A stretch of 64,000 nucleotides of DNA from Kocuria sp. (GCF_030538595.1 NZ_JAUNTS010000016.1:1-64000); one strand, 5' to 3'; numbered from the stretch's first letter, positions 9,423 to 18,980 are shown. Numbers and translations: made by a program. The notes: generated by a model not told the origin, from the letters alone.

Positions 9423-11231
9423 TCACAACGTGGGAACGTCCGCCAACAACCTTTGGGTGTACTCGTGGGTGGGGGCCTCCAAGACCTGATCCACCGGCCC
9501 GGAGTCCACGATCACTCCTTGATTCAGCACCAGGATGTGATCCGCAATGTGCCGCGCCAGCGTGATGTTGTGCGTGACGAACAACAACGCCAGACCGCGT
9601 TCCTCCCGCAACTGATTCAGCAGCGCCACAATGGATGCCTGCACGGAAACATCCAACGCTGAGGTGATTTCATCACAGACCAGCACGTCAGGTGCGTTGA
9701 CCAGTGCACGGGCCACGGCAGCACGCTGGCGTTCACCACCGGAGAGATCCCCCGGCCGACGATCATAAAAACTGCGACCCAGCCGCACCGCGTCCAGTGC
9801 CTCCTCCACCGCACCACGCCGCTCCCGCGCGGGCAGTTTGCCACTCATCTCCAGCGGCACGGTCAGGGACTGCCCAATGCTGCGGCGCGGATTCAGGGAT
9901 GAGTACGGGGACTGGAACACATACTGCACGGCCTGGCGCTGATCATTGGTGCGCTTACGGGTGGAGGCAGCCAACTCATGGCCCCGCAAGGCAACACTGC
10001 CCTGGTAGTCCTCAATCAAACCGGCCACGCACCGTGACAGTGTGGTTTTACCGGACCCGGATTCTCCCAGCACCATGGTTGACTGCCCAGGTTCCAGCGT
10101 GAAATTCACACCTTGCAAAATGGTGTTCTGCCCGTAGGACTTCTTCAGGTCCGTGACGCGCAGCAGCGGTGACGGAGCACCACCTCCCACAGACGACGAC
10201 GGCGACTCACCCGCCACCGTCCCGGACAGCTGGGCGCCACGCGCAGTGTCCAGCTGTGGGTCTACCCCGTCCACCACGGGCATCTGCCCGGTGTGCGCAA
10301 GCTGTTTGCGGCCCGCCAGGTCTGGCACGGCGTCCAACAGCTTCCGGGTGTAGGGGTGTTGGGGCTGAGTCAGGACTGCCTGCACGGAGCCTTCCTCCAC
10401 CACGTCACCGCGCAACATCACAGCCACCCGGTCCGCCAGTTCCGCCACCACTGCAAGATCGTGAGTGATGTAGAGGCTGGCCACGTCATGCTGACTGGTC
10501 ATGGCACGGATGGTCTCCAGCACGTGGGATTGAGTGGACACGTCCAAACCGGTGGTGGGCTCGTCCAGGATCAGCACCTCCGGAGTCATGGCAAAAGCCA
10601 TGGCAATGCCGATCCGTTGCTGCTGACCTCCGGAAAGCTCATGGGGCCACCGCCGCTGGTAGGCCGCCGTGCTCGGCAGTCCAACGTCCTCCAGCACTTG
10701 GCTCACCCGGTGAGCGCGGTCTGCAGAGGACGCCCCAAAGCCGTGGATGTCCAAGACTTCCCGGATCTGCTCGCCCACCCTCATGGCCGGATTCAAACTC
10801 AACGCAGGATCCTGCGGAATGTAGGCCACGCGGGTTCCCCGTAGGGCACGCAGTTGCTCCTGCCCCAGGGCGGTGATCTCAATCTCCGACATCGCATCCG
10901 CTGCTGCATGACGCTGCTTGGAGTCTTCATCCGCTCGGGGTGTGGCAGAGGCAGCCAGTTCCTGGGCTCGGTCCGTCAGCACCGTGATCTTTCCGGAGGT
11001 GTAGCGCAGCCCAGCCCGGAAATGTCCCAGACAGGCCAATCCAGCAGTGGTTTTGCCCGATCCGGACTCCCCCACCAGCCCCAGGATTTCTCCGCGGCGC
11101 AGTTGCAGATTCACGCCATGCAAGATTTCTGTCCCACCTACGGTGGCCACCCGCAAGTCATCCATGCGTAGGGCAAGGTGGGGCGTCGTCGTCGTGGCCC
11201 AGGGTGCGGAGGTAGCGGCGGCGGGGCTCAT
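9423..11231 (-). CDS. Peptide ABC transporter, fused double ATP-binding protein (DppD-DppF type)
   Basis: This 602-residue protein has two complete ABC ATPase domains in one chain, energising an oligopeptide/dipeptide importer. Domain 1 (about 20-300) has Walker A GESGSGKTT, signature LSGGQQQRIG and Walker B VLILDEPTTGLD. Domain 2 (about 355-595) has GESGSGKTT, LSGGERQRAAVA and VLVCDEITSALD. The usual post-domain peptide-importer tail (QHPYTRKLL, HEYTQRLLADV) follows each. The start overlaps the upstream permease stop by four bases (ATGA). It is the last gene of a four-gene operon. Confidence 0.95.
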   Translation of the reverse strand: MSPAAATSAPWATTTTPHLALRMDDLRVATVGGTEILHGVNLQLRRGEILGLVGESGSGKTTAGLACLGHFRAGLRYTSGKITVLTDRAQELAASATPRADEDSKQRHAAADAMSEIEITALGQEQLRALRGTRVAYIPQDPALSLNPAMRVGEQIREVLDIHGFGASSADRAHRVSQVLEDVGLPSTAAYQRRWPHELSGGQQQRIGIAMAFAMTPEVLILDEPTTGLDVSTQSHVLETIRAMTSQHDVASLYITHDLAVVAELADRVAVMLRGDVVEEGSVQAVLTQPQHPYTRKLLDAVPDLAGRKQLAHTGQMPVVDGVDPQLDTARGAQLSGTVAGESPSSSVGGGAPSPLLRVTDLKKSYGQNTILQGVNFTLEPGQSTMVLGESGSGKTTLSRCVAGLIEDYQGSVALRGHELAASTRKRTNDQRQAVQYVFQSPYSSLNPRRSIGQSLTVPLEMSGKLPARERRGAVEEALDAVRLGRSFYDRRPGDLSGGERQRAAVARALVNAPDVLVCDEITSALDVSVQASIVALLNQLREERGLALLFVTHNITLARHIADHILVLNQGVIVDSGPVDQVLEAPTHEYTQRLLADVPTL

Positions 11232-12094
11232 GCGGACTCCACGGTGGTTGATGCGGTGGCTCTGGCAATGGCATCTGCCAGGAGGTTGGTGCCCACCGTC
11301 AAAATGGCTATGGCGATCACCGGCAACAGCACACCCCAGGGCTGGATGCTCAGGGCAATGCGGTTTTCGTTGATCATCAGACCCCAGTCCGCGGTGGGCG
11401 GCTGCATGCCCAATCCCAGGAAGGACAGGGAGGCAATGGCCCCAATGGAATACGTCAGGCGCAGGCCGGCCTCCACACTGAGGGGACCGGTGATGTTGGG
11501 GAAAATTTCGCGCGCCAGAATACGGGTTCGCGGCACTGCATACATTTCAGCGGCCCGGACGTAATCCTCGTTGACCACACCCAGCGTGGCCGCTCGGGCC
11601 ACCCGGGCAATGCGCGGGGCGTGAGTCAGCCCGATCACTGTGACCAGAACCCACCCGGCAGGGCCCAACACCACAATGGCCAGCAGGGCCAACACCAGCT
11701 GCGGGAAGGCCAAGACGACGTCGTTGAGGCGCATGAGCACGGAATCCGTCTTGCCACCGGCGTATCCGGCGATCATCCCCACAATGCAACCGACCACCAT
11801 GCCAAGGGCTGTGGCCAGCAGCGAGTAGGCCAACAGGAGCAGGCCACCGGCCAGGAAGCGGGAGGCCACGGAACGGCCCAGGTTGTCCGTGCCGAACAAC
11901 CCCTCGGCTTGGAACGGCCGCCCCACAAACTCCGTGGGGCCATACCCGGTGATCACCGGTGCCAGCAGCGGTCCACACAGGGCCAGCAGTACGATCACGG
12001 CGGTGAGAACCGCGCCCACCTTGCCCTGTTTCTGAGCCCACACGCGGCGCAGCAAAGAGGAAGGGCGGGTGACGGTGGCTTGCGTGCTGCTCAT
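11228..12094 (-). CDS. Peptide ABC transporter permease (DppC type)
   Basis: The 288-residue inner-membrane permease belongs to the DppC/OppC family. It has an N-terminal helix (GAVLTAVIVLLALCGPLLAP), the family GTDNLGRSVASR motif at about residue 70, and the BPD-type ABC-binding EAA loop (RAAEMYAVPRTRILAREIFPN) near residues 175-195. It overlaps both neighbours by four bases (ATGA), so translation is probably coupled through the operon. It forms the channel with the DppB-type partner upstream. Confidence 0.94.
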   Translation of the reverse strand: MSSTQATVTRPSSLLRRVWAQKQGKVGAVLTAVIVLLALCGPLLAPVITGYGPTEFVGRPFQAEGLFGTDNLGRSVASRFLAGGLLLLAYSLLATALGMVVGCIVGMIAGYAGGKTDSVLMRLNDVVLAFPQLVLALLAIVVLGPAGWVLVTVIGLTHAPRIARVARAATLGVVNEDYVRAAEMYAVPRTRILAREIFPNITGPLSVEAGLRLTYSIGAIASLSFLGLGMQPPTADWGLMINENRIALSIQPWGVLLPVIAIAILTVGTNLLADAIARATASTTVESA

Positions 12095-13044
12095 GCCGCG
12101 CTCCTGAGCTTGGGGTTGGCCAGAATGCCCACGATGTCCGCCAGCAGATTCACCACAACGTAGACCGCCGCAATGATGATGGAGATGGCCTGCACCACCT
12201 GCACGTCCCGGTAGGTCACGGCGTCAATGAGTGCCTGACCAATGCCCGGATAGCGGAACAGGTACTCCACCACAACGACGCCGCCGGCCAACCACGCCAG
12301 CTGAATGGCCACCACTTGGGCCACCGGACCGATGGCGTGCGGTAATGCGTGACGCAGAATCACCCGGCGTTCGGGCACACCTTTCAATCTGGCCATTTCA
12401 ACAAATCCTGAATCCATCACCTCCGCCATGGTGGCCCGCATCATGCGGATGATGTACGGGATCACCACGAGCGCCAGGGTCACGGTGGGCAGGATCAGTT
12501 GGGTTGGCAGTTGCCACACCTGCTGCCCAGGTGGGCTCATGGTCACGGCCGGCAGAATGCGGAACGCGGAGGTGGCGAACAGCGTGACCAGGGCAATGCC
12601 GATCACGAACTCCGGCAGTGCAGCCAGTGCCAAGGTGGTCCAGGTGACGGCTTGATCGGCACGTTTTCCGCGATGCAAGGCAGAGAAGATTCCGATGGCA
12701 AGGCCCACCGGCACCGCAACCAAGGCCGCGCAGATCATGAGCACCAGGGACGCACTCAAGCGATCCCCCAGCAATTCCGCCACCGGTCCGCCCGTGGACG
12801 TGGACGTCCCAAAGTTTCCGGTGAACAAACCGCCCAGCCACAGGAAGTACCGTTCCACCGGGGAGCGGTCCAGGTTCATCTCCGCCTGGAGGGCCGCAAT
12901 ACGTTCCTCAGTGGCCTGCTGGCCCAGGATGGCCCGCGCGGGATCACCGGGCAGTAGCAAGGTGGCGGCAAAAACCACCACAGATACGGCCAACAGGATG
13001 AACACACTGACCAGAAGGCGTTTGAGAACCAGTTTGGCAATCAT
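12091..13044 (-). CDS. Peptide ABC transporter permease (DppB type)
   Basis: The 317-residue DppB/OppB-type permease starts at ATG 13044 (MIAKLVLKRLLVSVFILL), preceded by GGGGGA. An upstream GTG six codons earlier is in frame but lies inside the preceding gene. It shows the family N-terminal helix, the LPGDPARAILG motif around residue 35, six predicted helices, and the EAA loop (RLKGVPERRVILRHALPHA) near 205-225. The ATG overlaps the stop of the binding-protein gene (ATGA), and its own stop overlaps the DppC-type start. Confidence 0.94.
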   Translation of the reverse strand: MIAKLVLKRLLVSVFILLAVSVVVFAATLLLPGDPARAILGQQATEERIAALQAEMNLDRSPVERYFLWLGGLFTGNFGTSTSTGGPVAELLGDRLSASLVLMICAALVAVPVGLAIGIFSALHRGKRADQAVTWTTLALAALPEFVIGIALVTLFATSAFRILPAVTMSPPGQQVWQLPTQLILPTVTLALVVIPYIIRMMRATMAEVMDSGFVEMARLKGVPERRVILRHALPHAIGPVAQVVAIQLAWLAGGVVVVEYLFRYPGIGQALIDAVTYRDVQVVQAISIIIAAVYVVVNLLADIVGILANPKLRSAA

Positions 13045-14627
13045 AACACTTCCCCCAACCACACCCGGCGGAACGTGTAGCCGGACAGCGGCAGCCCCGT
13101 GGAGTTCTCTTCAAGTCCCAGGACATAGCGCTGGTAGGCATCCACCTGGTTGGCAAAACCCCAAATGATGTACCCGCCACGGTCGTAGAGCATTTCCTGT
13201 GCCTGTTGAATAAAATCCCCCCGGAGGTCGGCATCCAGTTCCTCCTGGGCCTGATCGACCAGAGCGGTGAACTCCTCATCCACCCAGGCGGTTTCATTGA
13301 ATGGCGCATCTGCCGTGGCGCAGTTGCGGGCCTGCGGGATGAAGTTGCGGGTGTACCAGAAACTCTGGGCAAAGCTCCACTGCAGATACTGTTCGCCAAA
13401 GAAGGTGGTGGTGTCCACCCTGCGGATATTCACCGTGATCCCGGCTTCCCTGGCCTGTTCGGCAAACACCTGTGCCGCTTCCACCACACCGGACTGGATG
13501 GGTGCGGTGACCAGTTCCACCGTCAGACCGTCCGGGTGGCCTGCCTGAGCCAGCAGTTCCTTGGCTTGAGCAATGTCCTGCTCCCGCTGCGAAAGCTCCT
13601 GCGGGTAGAACGGATCAAACGGAGAAAACATGTCATTTCCCAGTTCCCCGTTGCCGGAAAGCACCTGCTCGATCATCTGCTCACGGTCCACGGCAAGGCG
13701 AAAGGCTTGGCGCACCCGAACGTCGTCGAACGGCGCCACGTCAACGCGCATGGTGAACGGCAGCCACATTCCCGTTGGGGAGTTCAGCACCGCCATGCGT
13801 TCATCCGAGTTCAGAACGTCCACCAAGGACAGCGGGATCTGGCCCACGCAATCCACCTGGCTGGAGAGCAGCGCGTTGATGAGAGCATCCGTGTCATTGA
13901 AGTTCAACAGCTCCACTTCATCCAGATGAGGCGACTGGCCCCAGTAGTGCGGGTTGCGTTCCAGCGCCGTGGATAGCCCCGCTGTGAAACTCTTGAGCTT
14001 GAACGGGCCGGCGCCGATCGGGTTGGCCGGGTCATAACCCCGGGGCACCACACCCATGGAGTACTGGGCCAAGGAGTCATCCAAGATGGCATTCGGCGCG
14101 CTCAGGTAAATCCTGACGGTCCGGTCATCCACCGCTTCCGCCCGGTCAAAGGTGGAGAGGTTGGAGGCATTCGTCTTGGGGTCCGCCGGATCTGTGACCC
14201 GCTCGAAGGTGAACACCACGTCATCTGCCGTCAGATCAGAGCCGTCGGAGAACTTCAGATTTTCGCGCAGACGGAGGGTCCACACAGCGCCGTCGTCGTC
14301 GGGCTCCAGGGACTCGGCCAAGCGGTAGGCGATCTGGTAATCGTCGTCGCGCTCCACCAGAGGTTCGTAGAGGTTGATCACGCGCGCTGCGTCACCGGAG
14401 TTGACGGGGATGTGGGCGTCCAAGGTGTCAGCGGAGGAGCCGCCGGTCAGCCCCACGCGCAGGGAACCACCGGTGGTGGGCGGGGCGCTGGTGTCGACGT
14501 CGAACCCCGCCGTGGTGGAGCAGGCGGTCAGTGCACTCAGTGTGCCCAAGCCCATGACGCTTGCCAGCACCCGCCGTCTGGGAATTGGAGACCTCCCCCA
14601 CGGCTGCAGTCCAGATCTGTCAGTCAT
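13041..14627 (-). CDS. Peptide ABC transporter substrate-binding lipoprotein (family 5)
   Basis: The 528-residue solute-binding protein of SBP family 5 (peptide/nickel type) is the first gene of the importer operon. The start ATG 14627 has AAGGA upstream. Residues 17-19 (RRR) precede a hydrophobic stretch and the lipobox LTAC with Cys36, so the protein is probably a lipoprotein exported by Tat or Sec. Family features include LTADDVVFTFERVTDP and PNAILDDSLAQY..GVVP. Substrate cannot be read from sequence; oligopeptides are the default guess for this operon type. Confidence 0.93.
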   Translation of the reverse strand: MTDRSGLQPWGRSPIPRRRVLASVMGLGTLSALTACSTTAGFDVDTSAPPTTGGSLRVGLTGGSSADTLDAHIPVNSGDAARVINLYEPLVERDDDYQIAYRLAESLEPDDDGAVWTLRLRENLKFSDGSDLTADDVVFTFERVTDPADPKTNASNLSTFDRAEAVDDRTVRIYLSAPNAILDDSLAQYSMGVVPRGYDPANPIGAGPFKLKSFTAGLSTALERNPHYWGQSPHLDEVELLNFNDTDALINALLSSQVDCVGQIPLSLVDVLNSDERMAVLNSPTGMWLPFTMRVDVAPFDDVRVRQAFRLAVDREQMIEQVLSGNGELGNDMFSPFDPFYPQELSQREQDIAQAKELLAQAGHPDGLTVELVTAPIQSGVVEAAQVFAEQAREAGITVNIRRVDTTTFFGEQYLQWSFAQSFWYTRNFIPQARNCATADAPFNETAWVDEEFTALVDQAQEELDADLRGDFIQQAQEMLYDRGGYIIWGFANQVDAYQRYVLGLEENSTGLPLSGYTFRRVWLGEVL

Positions 14628-14816
14628 GGAAGGTCCTTCCGAGAACATTTAGTTTCATTGCCGCTCCAGCCTCTGCGGCCGGTGCAAGATAGTGACTCGC
14701 CCCAACCAGCGAGCGTCTTCATTGTGGCGTATCTAACAATGCTTAGGGGTTCAGGGCAAGCCACAAGGCGGTTCGTCGGTCACAATCCGGTCCGCCCAGA
14801 CAGAAAGTGCTAGGCC

Positions 14817-15323
14817 ATGGCGCAGCAACAGATTCAGGTTCGGCAAGAATCAGCGGAGGACGCCGACGCCGTGCGCACCGTTCTTTTGTCAGCTTTTCCC
14901 ACCGCGGAGGAGGCTGATTTGGTGACGGCATTGCGTGCCGATGCCGCGTGGCTTCCGGAGTTCTCCCTGGTGGCAGAGGCTTCCGAGAGCGTCATCGGAC
15001 ATGTCCTGATGACCCGCTGCACCGTTGATGGCCAACCTGCACTGGCGCTGGCGCCCGTGAGCGTCTTGGAGAAGTTTCAGCGTCAGGGTGTGGGCACGCA
15101 GCTTGTGGAGGCTGTTCTGGAAGCAGCCCGGGCTGCCGGTGAAAACACCGTGGTGGTGGTCGGGCACCCGGAGTACTACCCCAGATTCGGCTTCCAGCGA
15201 GCCAGTGACCACGGCGTGACCGTTCCGGTTGATGCCCCGGATGACGCCGTCATGGTCCTGGCGCTGAGTGATGAACCGATCCCGGCAGGCATGGTCGGCT
15301 ACGCGGAGGCCTTTGGGCTCTGA
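14817..15323 (+). CDS. GNAT-family N-acetyltransferase (YhbS-like)
   Basis: The 168-residue acetyltransferase has the Gcn5 fold. Motif A is LAPVSVLEKFQRQGVGTQLVE, with the Q/RxxGxG/A acetyl-CoA loop at about residues 85-95, followed by VVGHPEYYPRFGFQRAS, the signature of the YhbS subgroup. The substrate is unknown. It is divergent from the peptide importer operon and is the last clearly core gene before the accessory island. RBS is weak (AGG four bases before the ATG). Confidence 0.88.
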   Translation: MAQQQIQVRQESAEDADAVRTVLLSAFPTAEEADLVTALRADAAWLPEFSLVAEASESVIGHVLMTRCTVDGQPALALAPVSVLEKFQRQGVGTQLVEAVLEAARAAGENTVVVVGHPEYYPRFGFQRASDHGVTVPVDAPDDAVMVLALSDEPIPAGMVGYAEAFGL

Positions 15324-15418
15324 GCCGCGGCACAGTCATCACGTAGGAAGAGAAAGTGCTCCCCCACTAGACTCAAAGCAAACGTGCTGCAGCGGTTCGA
15401 TCGGCTAGAAACGGTGCG

Positions 15419-15637
15419 GAACTATGCAAAGCTGGGTATCCGCGACGGCGCCACGTCCCCGCGGGAGGACGACTCAGAGGTCGTCACAGAGCCAAACAGA
15501 CCGCCTGGAACGCCTCCCACGCCGAAGAACTAGATGCTATTAGAACCGCGGAGCCCAGCGGTGAGAACGTCCGCTCCATCGCCGAGCGGTTCGACAAGCA
15601 CCGGAGCACTGTGTGGCGCTACACAAAAGGTATTTGA
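15419..15637 (+). pseudogene. Remnant of a site-specific recombinase C-terminus (HTH)
   Basis: In the frame ending at TGA 15635-15637 the translation ends EENDAIRT-like (EELDAIRT), then AEPSGENVRSIAERF and DKHRSTVWRYTKGI. That is the C-terminal helix-turn-helix layout of resolvase/invertase serine recombinases (SVRxIAxxFxVxRSTVYRYL). The upstream part of this frame is arginine-rich and not recognisable, and no catalytic domain is present, so only a fragment remains. The whole 15324-15692 interval otherwise has no gene. It marks the left edge of the accessory island. The recombinase assignment rests on about 30 residues and is tentative. Confidence 0.45.
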
Positions 15638-15692
15638 TAGACGGAGCACCCGAGCCACGCCGGACGGGTACGGACGGCCTGCGACTTATGTA

Positions 15693-16268
15693 CTACTCAC
15701 GGGAGGGGTACTGCGGGGAGTTGTCCTCTGCGATGTCCTGCTCTTCACGCTTGAACGCATCCCAGAGGAGATTCGCGACGATTACGAGAGAAAGCGCAAC
15801 GTAAGCAAACGCACCAGCGCTAGCTCCACTCAGTACCCAGCAGATGACCCTCATGTACAGCCGTGAGGAGGCCGTCACCTCAACGTTTGCAAGCACGAAA
15901 ACAGCAGCAGTAACGATCACTGACATGACCAAGGAGACGAGCACATGAGCACCTGCCTCATTGAGAGCGCGAACTTTTACGCGTTCAACCTCTCGGTTCC
16001 GGTGGAGGATGCGTTCGCGCCAGGAGACTATCTGAGCGAACGCTCCGATCAGCGCCGCAGAGAGCAGCGCAGCCCCTGCGAGAAGCTGGTCCGCGTGCTT
16101 CAGTTCTACCTGAAAAACGATCATCCCAACGAGAACGACCCCAGGAATCCCGAAGAGCAAGATTCGCGACCACACATCGCTTGTCTCGCTACCGACGTCC
16201 GCGCGACGCATGCGCAAGCCATCGAGTAGTCCGTTGATCAGCGGTCTGGGATCAAAACGCGCAGACAC
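15693..16268 (-). CDS. Hypothetical four-helix membrane protein (island operon)
   Basis: The 191-residue protein has four predicted transmembrane helices at about 36-54 (ILLFGIPGVVLVGMIVFQV), 60-82 (QLLAGAALLSAALIGAFAQIV), 108-127 (HVLVSLVMSVIVTAAVFVLA) and 137-168. A basic loop (WRERILHRNREVERVKVR) lies between helices 2 and 3, and the tail is charged. Start is GTG 16268, with GAGG seven bases upstream; it overlaps the end of the 369-aa gene by 31 bases, so the two are co-translated. Function unknown. Its position behind a Gabija-like pair and its small multi-helix form would fit a membrane effector, which is inference only. Confidence 0.8.
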   Translation of the reverse strand: MSARFDPRPLINGLLDGLRMRRADVGSETSDVWSRILLFGIPGVVLVGMIVFQVELKHADQLLAGAALLSAALIGAFAQIVSWRERILHRNREVERVKVRALNEAGAHVLVSLVMSVIVTAAVFVLANVEVTASSRLYMRVICWVLSGASAGAFAYVALSLVIVANLLWDAFKREEQDIAEDNSPQYPSRE

Positions 16269-17347
16269 TCTTCAACCTCATCCGGATCGATCGGATTGAG
16301 ATGGAGTCCATCCTGCATAGCGATCGTGTGCAGTCGTGCTGCAACCTGCTCGTAGTAGAACTTAATGCCAGGTGATCCATCTGAAACTGGGTAGGTGAAC
16401 ACGTCCCGCAGGGTGTCAACTGCGATCGTTGTAGTCTCGTTGGAAGCACTTCGGATGCTGAGCGACACCTCGTCATAGCGATCTCCTTCGTGCTCGTCTA
16501 GAAGGTTCTCCGACTCAAGCAAAGCAGAGACCTCCGACACTCCCTCTTTAGTGCTCGTAGCGTCTCCGCGCCTCTTGCGCCCCATCCAAGTGCGCCCAAC
16601 CTGCGGTGCGATCTCGCGTTGCTTGTCGTCTACAAGACTGATCTTGAGTGTCCTGCCGACGCGGTCGGGCTCCCCTCCGCGGTTCGATCCAAGCCTGCTC
16701 GTGAACGTGGCTGACGCAGACTTTGCGCCCTGAAGAATCTCGTCAAGGAATGCGTTGTCAGAGGCCTGGTTCGCATCGAACAAGAGACGAGACTCTGGCC
16801 GCCTCGTTGGCAGTGGGTGGCGTGCAGTCTTGGCTGCTTCACGAAGGACCTCCTGAGCAACACGGCGCTCATTTTTCCATACGATGCCCTCTTGAGTGAG
16901 CATCGACAGGAACCTCCGGAGTCCATCGCGTCGGTGCGCGGTTTGGGCCACGATGACAAAGCGGTTTGCGGTCTGTGGCGAGAACACAAGTGTGATCAGG
17001 TACGGCCGCTCTGCTGACCTGTCCGCGATGTTCATAGCCGGTTCGACCGGGTGCGTGGCGAAGCCGTGACTTCCGGTCTCTCCGGTCGCGATCTCGAGAT
17101 GAATCACTTCCTGGTTGACGACGACCGGCGCTGACATCGTTGCAGTCTGAGTTGGTTTGTCCGGCTCGCCGTCCTTGGGCGCTCGCGGAGGGAACCGCAT
17201 GGTGCCTTTGGCGTGCAATCGCTCGATTAGTTCCAACGTCTCGTTGCGAACACTAGAAGACGACGAACAGTCGAGTGGGGTCTGATCCTTCTTACGATTC
17301 GAGTACGCTTCGACGATGAAGACCCGGAAACCATAGGCGCGCGGCAT
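16238..17347 (-). CDS. Unrecognised 369-aa soluble protein (island operon)
   Basis: The start is taken as ATG 17347 (MPRAYGFRVFIVEAYSNRK). A -10 box TATGAT lies six bases upstream, giving a leaderless message; the ATG at 17449 would add 34 residues that look non-coding. The protein has no transmembrane helix or signal. An N-terminal part (1-170) seems to be a mixed alpha/beta domain with a VVVNQEVIHLEIATGE segment and a YLITLVFSPQTANRFVIVAQ strand pair. The remainder is charged. I recognise no family or catalytic motif. It is the first gene of a two-gene operon with the membrane protein downstream, both lying behind the Gabija pair on the same strand. Confidence 0.78.
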   Translation of the reverse strand: MPRAYGFRVFIVEAYSNRKKDQTPLDCSSSSSVRNETLELIERLHAKGTMRFPPRAPKDGEPDKPTQTATMSAPVVVNQEVIHLEIATGETGSHGFATHPVEPAMNIADRSAERPYLITLVFSPQTANRFVIVAQTAHRRDGLRRFLSMLTQEGIVWKNERRVAQEVLREAAKTARHPLPTRRPESRLLFDANQASDNAFLDEILQGAKSASATFTSRLGSNRGGEPDRVGRTLKISLVDDKQREIAPQVGRTWMGRKRRGDATSTKEGVSEVSALLESENLLDEHEGDRYDEVSLSIRSASNETTTIAVDTLRDVFTYPVSDGSPGIKFYYEQVAARLHTIAMQDGLHLNPIDPDEVEECLRVLIPDR

Positions 17348-17353
17348 AGCAGC

Positions 17354-17359
17354 ATCATA
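17354..17359 (-). promoter_or_regulatory. -10 box TATGAT before the 369-aa gene
   Basis: TATGAT on the minus strand ends six bases before the ATG at 17347, so transcription would begin at the start codon. This suggests that the two-gene module has a promoter separate from the Gabija pair. No good -35 was seen. Confidence 0.5.
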
Positions 17360-17519
17360 TCGAAACTCATAGACTTTCCGAGGCCTGGACTGATTGGGAA
17401 TGCCGCCGACATGACCGAGGCGGCCCAGGCCATGTCGTCTCGCAGTCATCTATAAACCAGGTTGCTCGCTGACTTCCACCGGTAGCGCCAAACAGTGAAG
17501 AACGGCCCGCCACGGACGG

Positions 17520-18980
17520 CTACTCGTATTTGAGCTGGAGCCTGGGGTTGCTGCCAATCACGTTGACCGACTTCCTGGCTCTGCTGAGTGCTACATAGAG
17601 CTGTCTGGGATCGGTGAAGTTCTGGACGTTCGCGATGATGACGTGGTCGAATTCCAGACCCTTCACCAACAGAGTCCTGGAAGCGACGCGCTTTCGATTG
17701 CCTCGCCCGCCGTGACGTAGCCGGTCTCGGATGATCGCCAGGCCTTCCTGCGGAGAGGTTCCTTCCTCAATGCTCCTCTCGACTGCACGGAACGTATCAT
17801 CCCAGGCTTCTTGTCGGTAAAGAGTCGCTCCCGCTACTGCTCGGATCGCGGCAGCCGACATACACAGCTGGCCGTACGTCGGATTCGTTACTAGACAGTC
17901 AAGAGCAGTCTGCACCGAGGTCAGTCCCTTGCGCTTCAGATCTGACACCAGTCGCCCCCGCTCAAGCCGCCCCTTCACTGTTTTATCTAGACCAGATAGA
18001 CCGACAAAACAGCTCTTGGCCACGTCAACGAGCCACGAAGCGAGAAGCCCGTTTTCAGCCGGAAGGTTAGCAAGATGATTGGCCATGAAACGCCCGGCCA
18101 TGTCTTCCATCACGGCATACGAACCACCGAGACGACTTGCATGGTTCGCAACTTGTGGCGGCAACTTGTCCAGCAGAACAACCGACTCACGGTTGTTCGA
18201 TAGACCATGCGCTGCCTTGTTAACCGCCTGCACAGCAGTTCTGCAGTCACTCTGGCGCCACTCAAGCCCGTCGACGGAGTGCGCCGAAAAGTCGAACGAT
18301 CCTCCGTCGACCAAGGACGGCCGAGTATCAAGTAGCCATTGCCCGAGCGCAACGTTGTGGTCGCGCCAGCGCTGCGGAACGTGCGGCACAAGCTTCGGTG
18401 CGAAGTGAGGCAATACATGAGCATCCCAGTCCATCAGAGGGTGTTTCTTATCGAACCCAAAGATGGCTTGGAGACGATCGCCCAAGATCACAGTTCGAGG
18501 CACGGCCTGGGAGATTGCGACTACTAATTCGTGTTGGTCGATCGTGCAGTCCTGGTACTCGTCCACAAAGAGATAGTCGAAGCTCACTGCGTGAACCTTG
18601 CGAACCGCTGCTGCCTGAGCAACTACGGCTGCACCATTGACGTATGCCCCTGAGTCGTCCCAGTTAGGGACTTCAGGCACATCAATACCAGCAAGTCCTG
18701 GATACGACCTTGAGAGCGTGAACGCCCAGCTGGTGACTGTCTCGACTCGCGCTGCGTTCAATGGGACGCCGAAGCGCCGCAATCGCTTACGTATGGCGTC
18801 AACACCGGCGTTGGTGTGGGTCAAGACGAGTGACCGCTGCCCTTTCCCTCCTGCCGTGGCGACGCAAGCTGCCAGAAGCTCGGTTTTGCCGGTTCCGGCG
18901 GGCATCTCTAAAGAGCATGGAGCTGCGGCAATGACCTCGGCAGCCAACCTGCCCAGTTCGTCACTACCCATTTGTGTCAC
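17520..18980 (-). CDS. gajB: UvrD-like helicase, GajB type (Gabija defence)
   Basis: The 486-residue SF1 helicase is far shorter than PcrA. Walker A MPAGTGKTE is at about residues 26-34, motif II LFVDEYQDC near 140, GDRLQAIFGF as motif III, TLLVKGLEFDHVIIAN as motif V and QLYVALSRARKSV as motif VI. Its length and its partner match GajB (about 494 residues in the characterised B. cereus system). In known Gabija, GajB works with the GajA nuclease complex against phage DNA. Its start overlaps the end of the upstream OLD-like gene by 17 bases, so the pair is translationally coupled. The exact start (ATG 18980 or 18971) is open. Confidence 0.85.
   Translation of the reverse strand: MTQMGSDELGRLAAEVIAAAPCSLEMPAGTGKTELLAACVATAGGKGQRSLVLTHTNAGVDAIRKRLRRFGVPLNAARVETVTSWAFTLSRSYPGLAGIDVPEVPNWDDSGAYVNGAAVVAQAAAVRKVHAVSFDYLFVDEYQDCTIDQHELVVAISQAVPRTVILGDRLQAIFGFDKKHPLMDWDAHVLPHFAPKLVPHVPQRWRDHNVALGQWLLDTRPSLVDGGSFDFSAHSVDGLEWRQSDCRTAVQAVNKAAHGLSNNRESVVLLDKLPPQVANHASRLGGSYAVMEDMAGRFMANHLANLPAENGLLASWLVDVAKSCFVGLSGLDKTVKGRLERGRLVSDLKRKGLTSVQTALDCLVTNPTYGQLCMSAAAIRAVAGATLYRQEAWDDTFRAVERSIEEGTSPQEGLAIIRDRLRHGGRGNRKRVASRTLLVKGLEFDHVIIANVQNFTDPRQLYVALSRARKSVNVIGSNPRLQLKYE

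Noticed and set aside
15354..15372. Similarity to the 3' end of tRNA-Arg as a possible attL site
   Set aside because: Only AAGTGC followed by a C-run is shared, with an inserted base. It is too short and low-complexity to call an attachment site.
17520..18980. Second PcrA/UvrD repair helicase
   Set aside because: It is about 335 residues shorter than PcrA, lacks the C-terminal Tudor-like region, and overlaps an OLD-like gene, which fits GajB.
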